Shown here: piece by piece, positions 9,927 to 18,764 of the stretch
How positions within the stretch are numbered: position 1 is the stretch's first letter
How the letters are laid out: each line of letters starts with the position of its first letter
DNA from: JAFEBO01 sp036392375
Lineage (GTDB): Bacteria; Planctomycetota; Phycisphaerae; Phycisphaerales; UBA1924
Assembly: GCA_036392375.1 (NCBI GenBank)
Contig: DASVYC010000090.1
Location: forward strand, 1-62,542
Direction: 5' to 3'
DNA length: 62,542 bases
Program-made: the position numbers and the translations under genes
Notes under the pieces: generated by a model
The model's input: only the letters and a program-made list of their open reading frames with translations
What the model was told of the DNA's origin: nothing
The model's database searches: none

Positions 9927-10027
9927 GGGTGCCACTGCCCAACCGGCTCGGAGGTTGGGCAGTGCGAGGGCTCACCATCCCGGCGCATTCACACGGCCTG
10001 GCCCAGAGCGGCCAGACCGTGGCACCC
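9927..10027. repeat. palindromic intergenic element bounded by GGGTGCCAC/GTGGCACCC
   Basis: A 101-base element between the restriction gene and htpX. The ends are perfect 9-base inverted repeats (9927-9935 and 10019-10027). Inside are a 10-bp hairpin, CTGCCCAACC paired with GGTTGGGCAG (about 9935-9962), and a smaller hairpin TGGCC/GGCCA near 10000-10014, giving a three-way-junction-like fold. A related GTGCCAC-type palindrome occurs at 58291-58385. It could act as a terminator for htpX or be a dispersed repeat; the sequence alone does not decide. Confidence 0.7.
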
Positions 10028-10056
10028 AGCGGGGAGAGAAGGCCCGTTCAACCCGC

Positions 10057-10893
10057 TTACCGCATCTGCATCAACGCCCGCACCCGCGCCTCGGTCGGCG
10101 GGTGGGTCGCGAACATGCTCAGCAGCGAGTTGCCGCAGAGCGGCTCGATGATGAACAGGTTGTTCTGGGCCGGGTTGGGGTTGTTCATCGGGATCTGCTT
10201 GCCGTAGTGCTCGAGCTTCTGCAGGGCGCTGATAAGTCCCATCGGCGAGCCCGCGATCAAGGCCCCGTCGTGGTCGGCCACGAACTCTCTGCTGCGGCTG
10301 ATCATCGCCTTGATGAGGGCCGCGCCCACCGCCGCGATGATGATCGCGAAGATGCCCACCAGCGGATTCCCGCCCTCGCGGTTGTTGCCGCCGCCGAGCA
10401 TGAAGCCCCACTGCGCGAAGAACGCGAGCACGCCGCTGACGGTAGCGGCGATCGTGCTCGTCAGCGTGTCGCGGTTCTTGATGTGCGCCAATTCGTGCCC
10501 GATGACGCCCGCCATCTCTTCGTGGTTGAGCAGTTGCAGCGCGCCTTGCGTGACGGCCACCGCCGCCTTGCGCGGGCTCCGCCCCGTCGCGAACGCGTTC
10601 GGCGCCTCCTGCGGGCAGATGTACACCCGCGGCATCGGCAAGTTCGCCCGGCGGCTCAGCTCCTCGACCATCGTGTACAGCTCCCCGCCGTTGGCGCGGG
10701 TCACCTCCCGCCCCTGCATGGCGGCGATGGCGATCTTGTCAGAGAAGAACCAGGCGCCGAAGTTGGTGATGATGCCAAAGACCAGGCCCATCACCATGCC
10801 CTGCGTGCCGTAGAACGAACCGGCAAACACGAACAAGGCCATGAGCGCACCGAGCAGCATCGCGGTCTTGAAGTTGTTGATGGCACGAACCAT
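10057..10893 (-). CDS. htpX: membrane zinc metalloprotease HtpX
   Basis: A 278-residue M48 family protease of the inner membrane, which degrades misfolded membrane proteins. Hydrophobic segments lie at about 9-27, 33-50, 145-166 and 176-197. The zinc site is HELAH (His133, Glu134, His137) with the third ligand Glu203 in REFVADHDGA. Length and layout match the family. It is transcribed alone; upstream of the start is a 47-base region with an 11-bp inverted repeat around a palindromic centre (10930-10976) that could be a regulatory or structured leader. Confidence 0.95.
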   Translation of the reverse strand: MVRAINNFKTAMLLGALMALFVFAGSFYGTQGMVMGLVFGIITNFGAWFFSDKIAIAAMQGREVTRANGGELYTMVEELSRRANLPMPRVYICPQEAPNAFATGRSPRKAAVAVTQGALQLLNHEEMAGVIGHELAHIKNRDTLTSTIAATVSGVLAFFAQWGFMLGGGNNREGGNPLVGIFAIIIAAVGAALIKAMISRSREFVADHDGALIAGSPMGLISALQKLEHYGKQIPMNNPNPAQNNLFIIEPLCGNSLLSMFATHPPTEARVRALMQMR

Positions 10894-10929
10894 GGAGACT
10901 CCGAATGGAAAGAGGCGAAGGACTCAATC

Positions 10930-10976
10930 GCAACGAGCCAAATCGAGGCATGCCTTCGCAGCCAATGGCTCGTTGC
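10930..10976. repeat. inverted repeat upstream of htpX
   Basis: GCAACGAGCCA at 10930-10940 is perfectly repeated in inverse orientation at 10966-10976. The loop contains the perfect palindrome AGGCATGCCT (10946-10955). It lies 37-83 bases before the htpX start and may be an operator, a structured leader or a terminator serving neither gene obviously. Confidence 0.6.
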
Positions 10977-11442
10977 GGCCTGGCCAATTGCCAGATGCCC
11001 CTGCATACGGCATTCCACTCCGCGGGTTCGCCGTGAGTCACCTTTGTATGGGGCGTTTGTCCTAGGCAATCATTGCATAGGCCACTGGACGCCACGAAAG
11101 CCACCCGCGTGAACCTGGGAACGTCCCGGCCGGTTCCTGCGCGAGGCAATGCTGACAAAGTACAAACTTTCGCTGCCAATCCGACATTCCCGGACACCAC
11201 CAACCGGAACCACGCACCCAATAGTCCGAACCAACAGCACACCCGTCGCCCCGGTGGGTGTGTTGGCGTGAACGTCCTATAACTTTTCGACCGCGGGTGG
11301 AAGTCGGGGTACTGTTGATCCAAGCCGCGGCGTGGTTGGTGCTTACGAACAGCACCGCCACGACGGATCTCCGCGGCGTCGGGCGTCTCGGCGACGAGAC
11401 GACGACACAGAACTTCGGGCCGGAGGCCCTCGGAACCTCCTT
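10977..11442. other. intergenic region between divergent htpX and the 3D-domain gene
   Basis: Open frames here have the composition of chance frames. It must hold the promoter for the plus-strand gene, but no convincing -35/-10 pair is visible. Confidence 0.4.
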
Positions 11443-12216
11443 GTGCTCATCCAACCGAAGACTCGCAACAACCCCAGCGTCCAGCGCCTCTCGGCGGCTG
11501 GAGTTCTCGGATGGCGCGTCGCCGCCCGCTTCGCCCTCTCGGCGTGCGCGGCCACGGCTCTCGTCGGCCTGACGGTTGCCTCGGCGATCCTCGCCAAGGA
11601 AGCTCGCTCGGCCCACCCCCTCGCCGCCATCGAAACGATCGAGATCGGGACCGAGTCTTTGGATGAGGCGGAAACCGTCGCCACCAGCCCCCAGGATCGT
11701 GCGACAGATTCGACCCTGACGGGCGGCGAATCCTTTGAGATTTCCAACGTCTCCGCCACCCTCCCCGCCTCGGACCCGGCGCTCGAAGCCGCCCCCGCCA
11801 ACCAGGCCGGCAAGAAGATCTACCCCGCGGGCACCAAGTTCTTCGACGGCCGCCCCGTCCGCGTCGCCAAGACCATCGACATGATCGTCACCGCCTACAG
11901 CCCCGACGCCCGCTCGTGCGCCGGCAGCGACGACGACCTCACCGCCACGCTCCACCACGTCACCACCAACGGTTTCAAGCTGGTGGCCGCCGACCCCCGC
12001 ATCCTCTCGTACGGCTCGATGCTCAGCATCCCCGGCTACGACGCGGGCCGCATCGTCCCGGTCTTGGACTGCGGCGGCAAGATCAAGGGCAACCGCCTCG
12101 ACGTGCTCTTCCCCACCCACGAGGAAGCCCGCAAGTGGGGCGTCAAGAAGATCAAGGTCACCGTCTACGAGTACGCCGACGGCAAGCCGAAGACCAACCC
12201 CCGCAAGGTGCGGTAA
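11443..12216 (+). CDS. 3D-domain envelope protein (possible cell-wall lytic enzyme)
   Basis: A protein of about 257 residues with an N-terminal membrane anchor (FALSACAATALVGLTVASAI) and a C-terminal 3D domain, named for three conserved aspartates and shared with MltA-type lytic transglycosylases and RlpA/Rpf-like proteins. The domain runs from MIVTAYSPDARSCAG through VLDCGGKIKGNRLDVLF to HEEARKWGVKKIKVTVYEY. The intervening region is Ala/Pro/Ser-rich and probably spans the periplasm. The open frame begins at GTG 11332, but the first 37 residues look non-coding, so I prefer GTG at 11443. The gene is followed by a long inverted-repeat element. A role in peptidoglycan turnover is inferred from the domain only. 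Confidence 0.8.
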   Translation: MLIQPKTRNNPSVQRLSAAGVLGWRVAARFALSACAATALVGLTVASAILAKEARSAHPLAAIETIEIGTESLDEAETVATSPQDRATDSTLTGGESFEISNVSATLPASDPALEAAPANQAGKKIYPAGTKFFDGRPVRVAKTIDMIVTAYSPDARSCAGSDDDLTATLHHVTTNGFKLVAADPRILSYGSMLSIPGYDAGRIVPVLDCGGKIKGNRLDVLFPTHEEARKWGVKKIKVTVYEYADGKPKTNPRKVR

Positions 12217-12568
12217 GACGCGAAGCTGAAACGATCTCCCAACGACCTCGAACCTGGACCGTCGCGTCCCGGTTTATCGTTTTGGAGGTGCACCTCGGCG
12301 AAGACCCGGTGACTTCAAGGCAGTTCACCACGGAGATCACCGAGAGCACAGAGAGGAGCCAAGAGAGCGAGGCATTGGAAGCACTCGCGATGAAGGGTCC
12401 GAGCGAAGCTGCTTGTCGTCTCCCCCCAACGCCTCTCTCCGTGTTCTCCGTGATCTCCGTGGTGAAATGCCTTTCTCCCCACGTGCTCGGTGTCCTCGGC
12501 GGAGGAACGTGTGGGCGTGGGCAACCGCACGGGGCGGGGACGCCCCGGCTCGCGCGGAACCGACGCTC
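12217..12568. other. intergenic region holding a long inverted repeat
   Basis: This stretch between convergent genes is mostly the imperfect inverted repeat described at 12325-12466. No gene is supported. Confidence 0.6.
12325..12466. repeat. long imperfect inverted repeat (TTCACCACGGAG...CTCCGTGGTGAA)
   Basis: The left arm 12325-12357 begins TTCACCACGGAGATCACC and the right arm 12432-12466 ends GTGATCTCCGTGGTGAA. The arms are largely complementary over about 33 bases and enclose about 75 bases. The arms themselves are built of short CCGTG/CTCTGTG units. Degenerate relatives of this CTCTGTG sequence occur at 20442-20484 and 22670-22702. It lies between convergent genes and could act as a bidirectional terminator or be a MITE-like element. 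Confidence 0.7.
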
Positions 12569-13591
12569 TCAGCGCAGCATCCCACCGCGGCGGAGCGAAT
12601 CGACGAGCAGGCGATCGATCGGCGTGTCGGTCGGCACCATGAAGTGGGCCACGCCGCGGCTGCGACACGTCTCGCGGGCTTCGTTCACGTACGAAGCGAG
12701 GCGTTGGCGGTAGCGGTCGATGGACGCGGGGGTGATGGTCATCTCCACGCCCAGGAGCGACTCGACGTCGGTGAGCCGCAGATCCCCGACGAGGCCTTGC
12801 GTGCGGCTCGGATCAATCTCGCTGGGTGCAAGCGTGTGCAGGATGTACGCGTCCAGCGCGGCCCCACCCCCACCGCTCCCGCCCAGGGCCAGGCTGCGTG
12901 CCGCGGCTTCGATCTCGGGGTTGGGCACGAGCAGGTCGGAGATGAACACGATGATGCCGCGGCCCGACAGCCGTCGGACCACCTCGCGCACGCTCTCGCC
13001 CAGCGGCACGCCCGAGCGCGTGCCGACGCCGGCGATGGACTCAACCAGAAAGTCCGACACACGGCGGAGACTGGTGCGCCCCCGCACCGGCAGCAGCCGA
13101 CGCACCCCCGCGTTGCCCGTGCCGCCGACGCTCGCGACCGAGACGCGATTGTTGCGGACCAGCCCGATGTACCCCAGCGCCATCGCGAGCTGGTGGGCGT
13201 ACACGGCCTTGCTGGGGATCGGACCGCCGGAGGCGCTGGTTCCCGAGGGCCCGTCGCGGGCCTTCTCCTCGCCCGCGGCCATCGAGGGTGACGCATCGAC
13301 GATCACGTGCACGCCCATGTCCTCTTCCTCGCGGAAGAGCTTCACCACGAGCCGATCGAAGCGGGCGTAGATGTTCCAGTCGATGTGCCGAAGGTCGTCG
13401 CCGATCGCGTAGTTGCGGAAGTCATCGAACTCGACGCTCCGCCCGCGACGCTTGCTGCGGCGCTCACCCGGGAGCTTGCCCGCGAAGACCTTGCGGCTGA
13501 AGACATCGAGGCGATCGATCTTCGCCGCCAGCGCGGGCGGCAGCAACTCATCCAGCGAGTGCGGCGGCTTGGAGATCGGGGAAACCAGCAC
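12569..13591 (-). CDS. DUF58 / von Willebrand A-like domain protein
   Basis: A DUF58 protein of about 340 residues, the family usually encoded with a MoxR AAA ATPase. The signature is GRSVEFDDFRNYAIGDDLRHIDW followed by ARFDRLVVKLFREEED; written here in two parts as RSVEFDDFRNYAIGDD and LRHIDWNIYARFD. A vWA-like metal-site motif, VDASPSMAAG, follows. No MoxR gene is visible in this window. The frame opens at TTG 13657, but the first residues are encoded by a pyrimidine-rich tract, so GTG at 13591 is the more likely start. No Shine-Dalgarno site precedes it. The upstream gene on the same strand is the di-haem protein, about 135 bases away. Confidence 0.88.
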   Translation of the reverse strand: MLVSPISKPPHSLDELLPPALAAKIDRLDVFSRKVFAGKLPGERRSKRRGRSVEFDDFRNYAIGDDLRHIDWNIYARFDRLVVKLFREEEDMGVHVIVDASPSMAAGEEKARDGPSGTSASGGPIPSKAVYAHQLAMALGYIGLVRNNRVSVASVGGTGNAGVRRLLPVRGRTSLRRVSDFLVESIAGVGTRSGVPLGESVREVVRRLSGRGIIVFISDLLVPNPEIEAAARSLALGGSGGGGAALDAYILHTLAPSEIDPSRTQGLVGDLRLTDVESLLGVEMTITPASIDRYRQRLASYVNEARETCRSRGVAHFMVPTDTPIDRLLVDSLRRGGMLR

Positions 13592-13727
13592 GAGGGAGGG
13601 TACGGGAGGAAGGGGTGCAGGGGGAGAAGAGGAGAAGGGAGTGAGGCGGATCACCAAGCGCGAAACGACTTTCCCTGTTCCGCTGCCCCCCCTGTTCCGC
13701 TGCCCCCTGCTCCGCTGCTCCCCTTCC

Positions 13728-16679
13728 CTACGGACACACCAACGCGTCGTACGCCACCGCGAACACCTGGAAATCCAGGTCGTCCACCTGCGCGTCCTGA
13801 TTCAGGTCCGCCGCCATGCTCGCCGGCGGCACGACCAGCACGTCGTAGTTCACGACGAACACCTGGAAGTCGGCGTCGTCCACCTGGCCGTCGGCGTTGA
13901 GATCGCCGACGCACGCCAGAGCCTCGTTGCCGTTGAGGACCCCGTCGAGATCGCGGTCGATGCCCAGCCGCGTCTCGCTGCCCTTGGGCACGACGGTCCA
14001 TGTCTGTTCGCTGCCGGCGCTGGCGAGCGCCTTGAGCGCGGCGGAGGTGATCGTCTGGTTGGTGTCGGACTTGAAGTTCCCGCCGCCGGCGAACGCCCAG
14101 CCGCGTTCGACGCCGTTGATCGTGGCCCGCACGATCAGACCGACCTTGCCGGTGTTGGCGATGGTCTCGAAGCTGGTGAGCAGCGACTGCTGCGCCGTGG
14201 ATGCGGTCGCGAGCGAGACCAGCGTCGTCTGCCGCCCCACCGCGGCGTGCGTGTCCTTGCTGGGCGGGCCGGGCGGCTCAAACGGGTTGGTCGCCGAGCC
14301 TTGGGGCAGGTCGGACCCGGCGAACGCGAGCATGAACGCCGTCATGTCCGCGGTCTCCTGGTTGCTCAAAAGCGAGAAGACCGGCTCGGTGACGAAGCGC
14401 TCGATGGAATCCACCGAGCCGTCGTGCAGCAGGCCGAAGCCGCTGGTGTTGTCGAGCTGCGTGGTGTTGAAGCCGGTCTTCTTGTACAGCGTGCGGAGCT
14501 GCGGCACCTTGATGGTGACATTGGTCGAACCATCGACCGACACCACGGCGTGGTGGCGCTCGCCCTTGGGCCCGGGCGCGATCGCGACGAAGCGGTTCCC
14601 CTGGAACGTCATGTCCGTGCCCATGCCGGTCGGCAGCGTGTGGCACTGGACGCATGAGAGGTTGCCGCCGTCGAGGCGCCGAGCCTGGCTGCGGTACATG
14701 GCGAGCCCGTTATTGGCGTTGCCGTTGGGCAGGGGCTGCCCGGCGGGGCCGAAGCGCCCGGTGGTGTAGTGCCCGGGCAGCGGCAGGCTGCTGGGCAGGG
14801 TGTTGTCGAGATTCCGGTATGGGTTGGGCGGGATGGTGATCGAAGCGAGGAAGTCCTCGAACTCCTGCATCGCCGCGGGGTTGGGCTGGGAATCGGCGCC
14901 CTGCAGCCCGACGAACGCGCCGGCGAAGGCCTCGATGCCGGCGCGATCGCCGCGCCAATGGTGCGGCTCGTGCTCGATGATGTCCTGCAAGGTCTGTGTC
15001 GTCATCGGGCCCTTCATGGGATGGAAGGGCTGGAAACCAGTGTTGAGGCCCGGGAAGTTCGCGCCCAGGTTCAGGCCTGTCAGCGCCTGGGTCGAGCCGC
15101 TGGGATCGCCCAGGTCCCACGCGAGGCGATCATTCCGCCCGTCCACATGGCACGAGGCGCACGAGGCCTGGCCCAGGCCTGAGTTGAGATGCGTGTTGTA
15201 CAGGTGCACGCGGCCGGCCTTGACGGAACCGGGGGTGGGATCAAAGAACGGCACGCGCAGGATCTCGTTCGCCCCCGACAGCGACACCACCGAGATCGAG
15301 CCGTCGAACTTGTTCAGCACGAACAGCCGATCGCGCGATTCATCGAGCGCCAGGCCGGTCGGGCCCTCGCCGACGTCGATGGGCGCGGGCGTGAGGCGCG
15401 TGCCCTCCGCGTTGATCGCGATCACGTTGTTCGAGCCCATGCCCGCGACGTACGCGACGGTGCCGGCGGCGTTCCACGCGATCGCGCGGGGGTCGCCAAC
15501 CGCCTTGATGCGCTCGCCGGGCTCGATGCTGGGCGTGGCGTAGGTCAGGTGCGGGTTCAGGTCGCTGACGGACCGCGTGAGCGACACCGGATCGACGTTC
15601 GCGACCTCGACCTTGATGAACGTGCCGGTGATGTTGGGCTCGAAGCGCTTCTCGTTCCGGGCCTCGGTGCCGATCACGGAGACCACGCCCGTCGCCGGGT
15701 TCACGCCGACGCTCATGCACATGGTCATGAGCCGCGTTGCGTAGTTCACCGTCAGCGCGTTGGCGTTGATCACCGCGAGATCGCGGTCGGGAACATCCCA
15801 CCCCGGCAGGCGTCCGGACTTGCTGGCGTTGGGGCCGCTGACCAGGTCGGTCCAGTTCCCTCCGTTGTCGTCCATCCACTGGCCGCCCGCGTCCTTGCGG
15901 ACGATCAGGCCGACCTTTGGCGGCGTGCCCGCCGCGGCGTTCATCGCGGGCACAAACAGCAGCCCGACATTGGGCGGCGGGTTGATCCCGCCGTAGGGCC
16001 CGGCCGGATCGGTGACGACGTTGGGCGGGAAGCCCAGGACCATCGCGCCCGGCATCGTGCCGCCGCCGAGGATGGTCGAGCCATTGCCCGATTCAAAGAT
16101 CGCGGCGTAGACCGTCCCGCCGTCGGGGCTGACCCCCATCGAACGCGGGGCCTCGCCCTTGATCGCGATCTCGCTGATCGCCACGCCGCCCGGGGTGGTA
16201 TCGGCCGGGTCGAAGACCTGCACGACCTTTGACGCCGAGCACGTGACAAACGCCCGCTGCGGCGTGCCCGCAAAGACCACGTCGCACGGCTCGTCTTTGG
16301 TCGAGACCGTTCGCACCACCCGCTTGGTCGCGAGGTCCACCACGCTGATGCTGTCGGAGATGTGGTTGACCACCCAGACCTCGGTCGCGGTGCGAGCCCG
16401 CACGCTCACCGGGTCGATGCCCACCGGGATCGAGCCCGCCGCGTAAGGCAGGCCGCTGGCGATGTTGAAGACCTCCACCCGTGCATCGGCGGTGTTGACG
16501 GCGAGCAGGCGGTCACCGACGCGTTCGAGGGGATGGATGTGCGGGCTCTCCCAGTTGACGAACGAGCTGGCGACGTACCGATCCGCGAACGGGTCGTTCT
16601 GAGCCGCGAGCATCCCCGCCATACCGGCGGCGGCGAGCGCAATGACAGTGACCAGGACGAGCTCGCCGCGATGCCGCAT
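13728..16679 (-). CDS. secreted beta-propeller/di-haem cytochrome protein with EF-hand-like C-terminal tag
   Basis: A 983-residue exported protein. A signal peptide (about 1-26, ending LAAQ) leads into YVTN-type propeller repeats (TEVWVVNHISDSISVVDLAT, DRLFVLNKFDGSISVVSL). Then come two haem-binding motifs, CASCH near residue 507 and CVQCH near 676, in the arrangement of MauG/cytochrome c peroxidase-like proteins. The C-terminus has a paired tag, DLNADGQVDDADF and DLNQDAQVDDLDF, ending ALVCP. The ATG at 16679 has GGAGG upstream. Family relatives are periplasmic or outer-membrane redox proteins; the electron partner is unknown. It is preceded by a non-coding gap and followed by the DUF58 gene on the same strand. 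Confidence 0.88.
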   Translation of the reverse strand: MRHRGELVLVTVIALAAAGMAGMLAAQNDPFADRYVASSFVNWESPHIHPLERVGDRLLAVNTADARVEVFNIASGLPYAAGSIPVGIDPVSVRARTATEVWVVNHISDSISVVDLATKRVVRTVSTKDEPCDVVFAGTPQRAFVTCSASKVVQVFDPADTTPGGVAISEIAIKGEAPRSMGVSPDGGTVYAAIFESGNGSTILGGGTMPGAMVLGFPPNVVTDPAGPYGGINPPPNVGLLFVPAMNAAAGTPPKVGLIVRKDAGGQWMDDNGGNWTDLVSGPNASKSGRLPGWDVPDRDLAVINANALTVNYATRLMTMCMSVGVNPATGVVSVIGTEARNEKRFEPNITGTFIKVEVANVDPVSLTRSVSDLNPHLTYATPSIEPGERIKAVGDPRAIAWNAAGTVAYVAGMGSNNVIAINAEGTRLTPAPIDVGEGPTGLALDESRDRLFVLNKFDGSISVVSLSGANEILRVPFFDPTPGSVKAGRVHLYNTHLNSGLGQASCASCHVDGRNDRLAWDLGDPSGSTQALTGLNLGANFPGLNTGFQPFHPMKGPMTTQTLQDIIEHEPHHWRGDRAGIEAFAGAFVGLQGADSQPNPAAMQEFEDFLASITIPPNPYRNLDNTLPSSLPLPGHYTTGRFGPAGQPLPNGNANNGLAMYRSQARRLDGGNLSCVQCHTLPTGMGTDMTFQGNRFVAIAPGPKGERHHAVVSVDGSTNVTIKVPQLRTLYKKTGFNTTQLDNTSGFGLLHDGSVDSIERFVTEPVFSLLSNQETADMTAFMLAFAGSDLPQGSATNPFEPPGPPSKDTHAAVGRQTTLVSLATASTAQQSLLTSFETIANTGKVGLIVRATINGVERGWAFAGGGNFKSDTNQTITSAALKALASAGSEQTWTVVPKGSETRLGIDRDLDGVLNGNEALACVGDLNADGQVDDADFQVFVVNYDVLVVPPASMAADLNQDAQVDDLDFQVFAVAYDALVCP

Positions 16680-16792
16680 GTCGGATCCTCCGAGTGCAGG
16701 CTACCGCGGAGCGGCGTCTGCGGGAAGTGATTGGCGGATGATGTGGTCGGATTTCGCGTGAATCTCACAGAGGCGGGCGAGGGTGAGGCCGT

Positions 16793-16862
16793 GAGGGGGT
16801 GATGAGATCGCTTCGCCATCCATCCAGTGGCGGCCGCCTCCCCCCATCCCCATCACCCCCTC
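16793..16862. repeat. 12-bp inverted repeat before the coiled-coil gene
   Basis: GAGGGGGTGATG at 16793-16804 is matched perfectly by CATCACCCCCTC at 16851-16862. It sits in the divergent intergenic region, 47 bases before the GTG start, and could be a structured leader or operator. Confidence 0.6.
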
Positions 16863-16908
16863 AATTCATGCCTTCCAACGTCCGAAAATCTCCGGCACGC
16901 ACGCGCCC

Positions 16909-18696
16909 GTGACCGATAGACCCGCGATGTCTCAGGCTCCGGCCACCAATGTCGCGGGGACCGCGCTTGGCAGTGGGTTGGGCACCACCGTGCGCAAACC
17001 GCTGCCGGGGCCCGAGTCCGCCGTCGCCGACATCTTCCTGTCGCCCCGCGTCGTCGATAAGCGCACCTTCGAGGAATACTCGACGACGCTGCAGGCGCTG
17101 ATCCGCGAGGCCAGCGGCCACGGTCGCACGCTCGAGACCACCAGCATCGAGATCAAGTCACTCCGCGAGGGCGTGCAGTCGATCTCGCGTGATCTGCAGA
17201 CCCGTCTCGAAGCCGCGGTGAAGGTCATCCCCTCGCTGGAATCGCGCGTCAGCCGCGCCGAGCAGGTGGCCCAGGACGTCACCCGCCTCACCGCCGACCC
17301 CGAACAGCTCGCCGAGCAGATCCGCCAGAAGCTGCAGGGGCTCGTGAGCGCCAAGGCCGACGAGGTGGAGACTCTCTGCCGCCAGGCCGTCGATCGCGCG
17401 TTCGCGCGCCTCGACACCCGTCAGCAAGAGATCACCCGTGCCAGCGAGGAGTTCGAGGCCTTCGTCGCCGCCCGGCTGGGCGATCTGCAGGCGGCCCACG
17501 AGGCCACGCTCGCCCGCATCGAGTCCCGCGAGAAGGCCGCGGCGGACACGCTGACCACGCTCCACGCCGAGCTCTTCGAGCGGCTGTCCAAGGCCGAATC
17601 GGCGGTGATGCAGTCGATCGAAACCCGCGAGCGTGCCGCGCTCGACGCCGTCGTCGATCATCAGCGCCGTGTGATCGACCTGCAGGCGGCGATCGAGACC
17701 AAGCTCGATGAAGCCCGCCGAACGAGCGAGACCATCGCGGACGAGAACCGCCGTGCCCTCGAGAACCAGCACCGCGAAGGCGCCAAGCAGATCGAAGACG
17801 CCGAACGCCAGATGCGGGCCAAGCTCGACGAGCTGCGCGAGCTGGCGAACGAGATCGAACGCCGCGGCGAGCAGCGCCAGGCCGACGCCGCCGCCCGCGA
17901 GGGGGCGATCCTCGACCGCGAACGCCAGATCCAGCAGAAGCTCGACGACATGCTGAACGGCATGGAAGAGCGTCTCGCACCGCTGCACGAACAGGTCGAT
18001 CAGGACGTCCGCGAGCTCGACAAGCGCATCCGGCGCGCCCGCGTCGAAGTCGAGGTCGCCAGCGGCCCGGGCATGCAGCGCCTCGAACAGCTCTGCCGCG
18101 CCGCCGCCACGCTGCTGGGCCCGCAGGACGCGGTCAAGCTCGGCCTGCCGCCCGGGGAAGCGACGAACTACCCCGGCCTCGGCACGATGGTCGAGCAAGC
18201 CGCCCGCGTCCACGACCGCATGATCGCCAAGGCCGGTGAGTTCGCGGCCCTCGAGCAGCAGGTCGAGGTCGCCCGCCGCGGGATCGACCGCGCCATCCTC
18301 GAAGGCGCCGACAAGATCGACCTGCTCCTCAAGCAGACCGAGGGCTTGGAAAAGGCCGTCACCGACAGCAAGAACGCGGCGAAGGAGATCGAGCGGACGG
18401 TCGAAGGCCGCATCGACCAGCTCCGCGCCGATGCGCAGGCGTTCCACGAGTACACGACGCGTCTGGGCGAACACCTGGTGCGCCTCAACGAGAACGCCGA
18501 ACGCCTCGCCGCCGAGCTGGGCGCCAAGTTCGGCCCCGACGCCAAGCCCGCGGCTCTCGCCGAACCGCTGCTGCAGCAGTCGATCGCCGCCGCGGAGACG
18601 CTCCGTGACCTGCTCGACAAGGCCGGGGCAACGATCCGTGCCTTGGATCACGTCGCGACGCACAGCGCCTCGGCCGTGAAGAAACCGAAGGGCTGA
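16909..18696 (+). CDS. long coiled-coil protein of unknown function
   Basis: A protein of about 595 residues, almost entirely charged heptad sequence from about residue 45 to 560 (for example SLREGVQSISRDLQTRLEAA and ERAALDAVVDHQRRVIDLQ). No signal peptide, membrane segment or catalytic motif is visible, so it is probably a cytoplasmic structural or scaffold protein. It resembles SMC/methyl-accepting coiled coils only in composition. GTG at 16909 and ATG at 16927 are both possible starts, and neither has a clear ribosome site. It stands alone between divergent and convergent neighbours. I do not recognise a family. Confidence 0.85.
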   Translation: MTDRPAMSQAPATNVAGTALGSGLGTTVRKPLPGPESAVADIFLSPRVVDKRTFEEYSTTLQALIREASGHGRTLETTSIEIKSLREGVQSISRDLQTRLEAAVKVIPSLESRVSRAEQVAQDVTRLTADPEQLAEQIRQKLQGLVSAKADEVETLCRQAVDRAFARLDTRQQEITRASEEFEAFVAARLGDLQAAHEATLARIESREKAAADTLTTLHAELFERLSKAESAVMQSIETRERAALDAVVDHQRRVIDLQAAIETKLDEARRTSETIADENRRALENQHREGAKQIEDAERQMRAKLDELRELANEIERRGEQRQADAAAREGAILDRERQIQQKLDDMLNGMEERLAPLHEQVDQDVRELDKRIRRARVEVEVASGPGMQRLEQLCRAAATLLGPQDAVKLGLPPGEATNYPGLGTMVEQAARVHDRMIAKAGEFAALEQQVEVARRGIDRAILEGADKIDLLLKQTEGLEKAVTDSKNAAKEIERTVEGRIDQLRADAQAFHEYTTRLGEHLVRLNENAERLAAELGAKFGPDAKPAALAEPLLQQSIAAAETLRDLLDKAGATIRALDHVATHSASAVKKPKG

Positions 18697-18764
18697 GCAC
18701 GCACGCGCAACTGTCCTCGCCTCCCCGCTCGCGCGGAGAGGAGGCGGGGCCGCATGGCCCTCGG

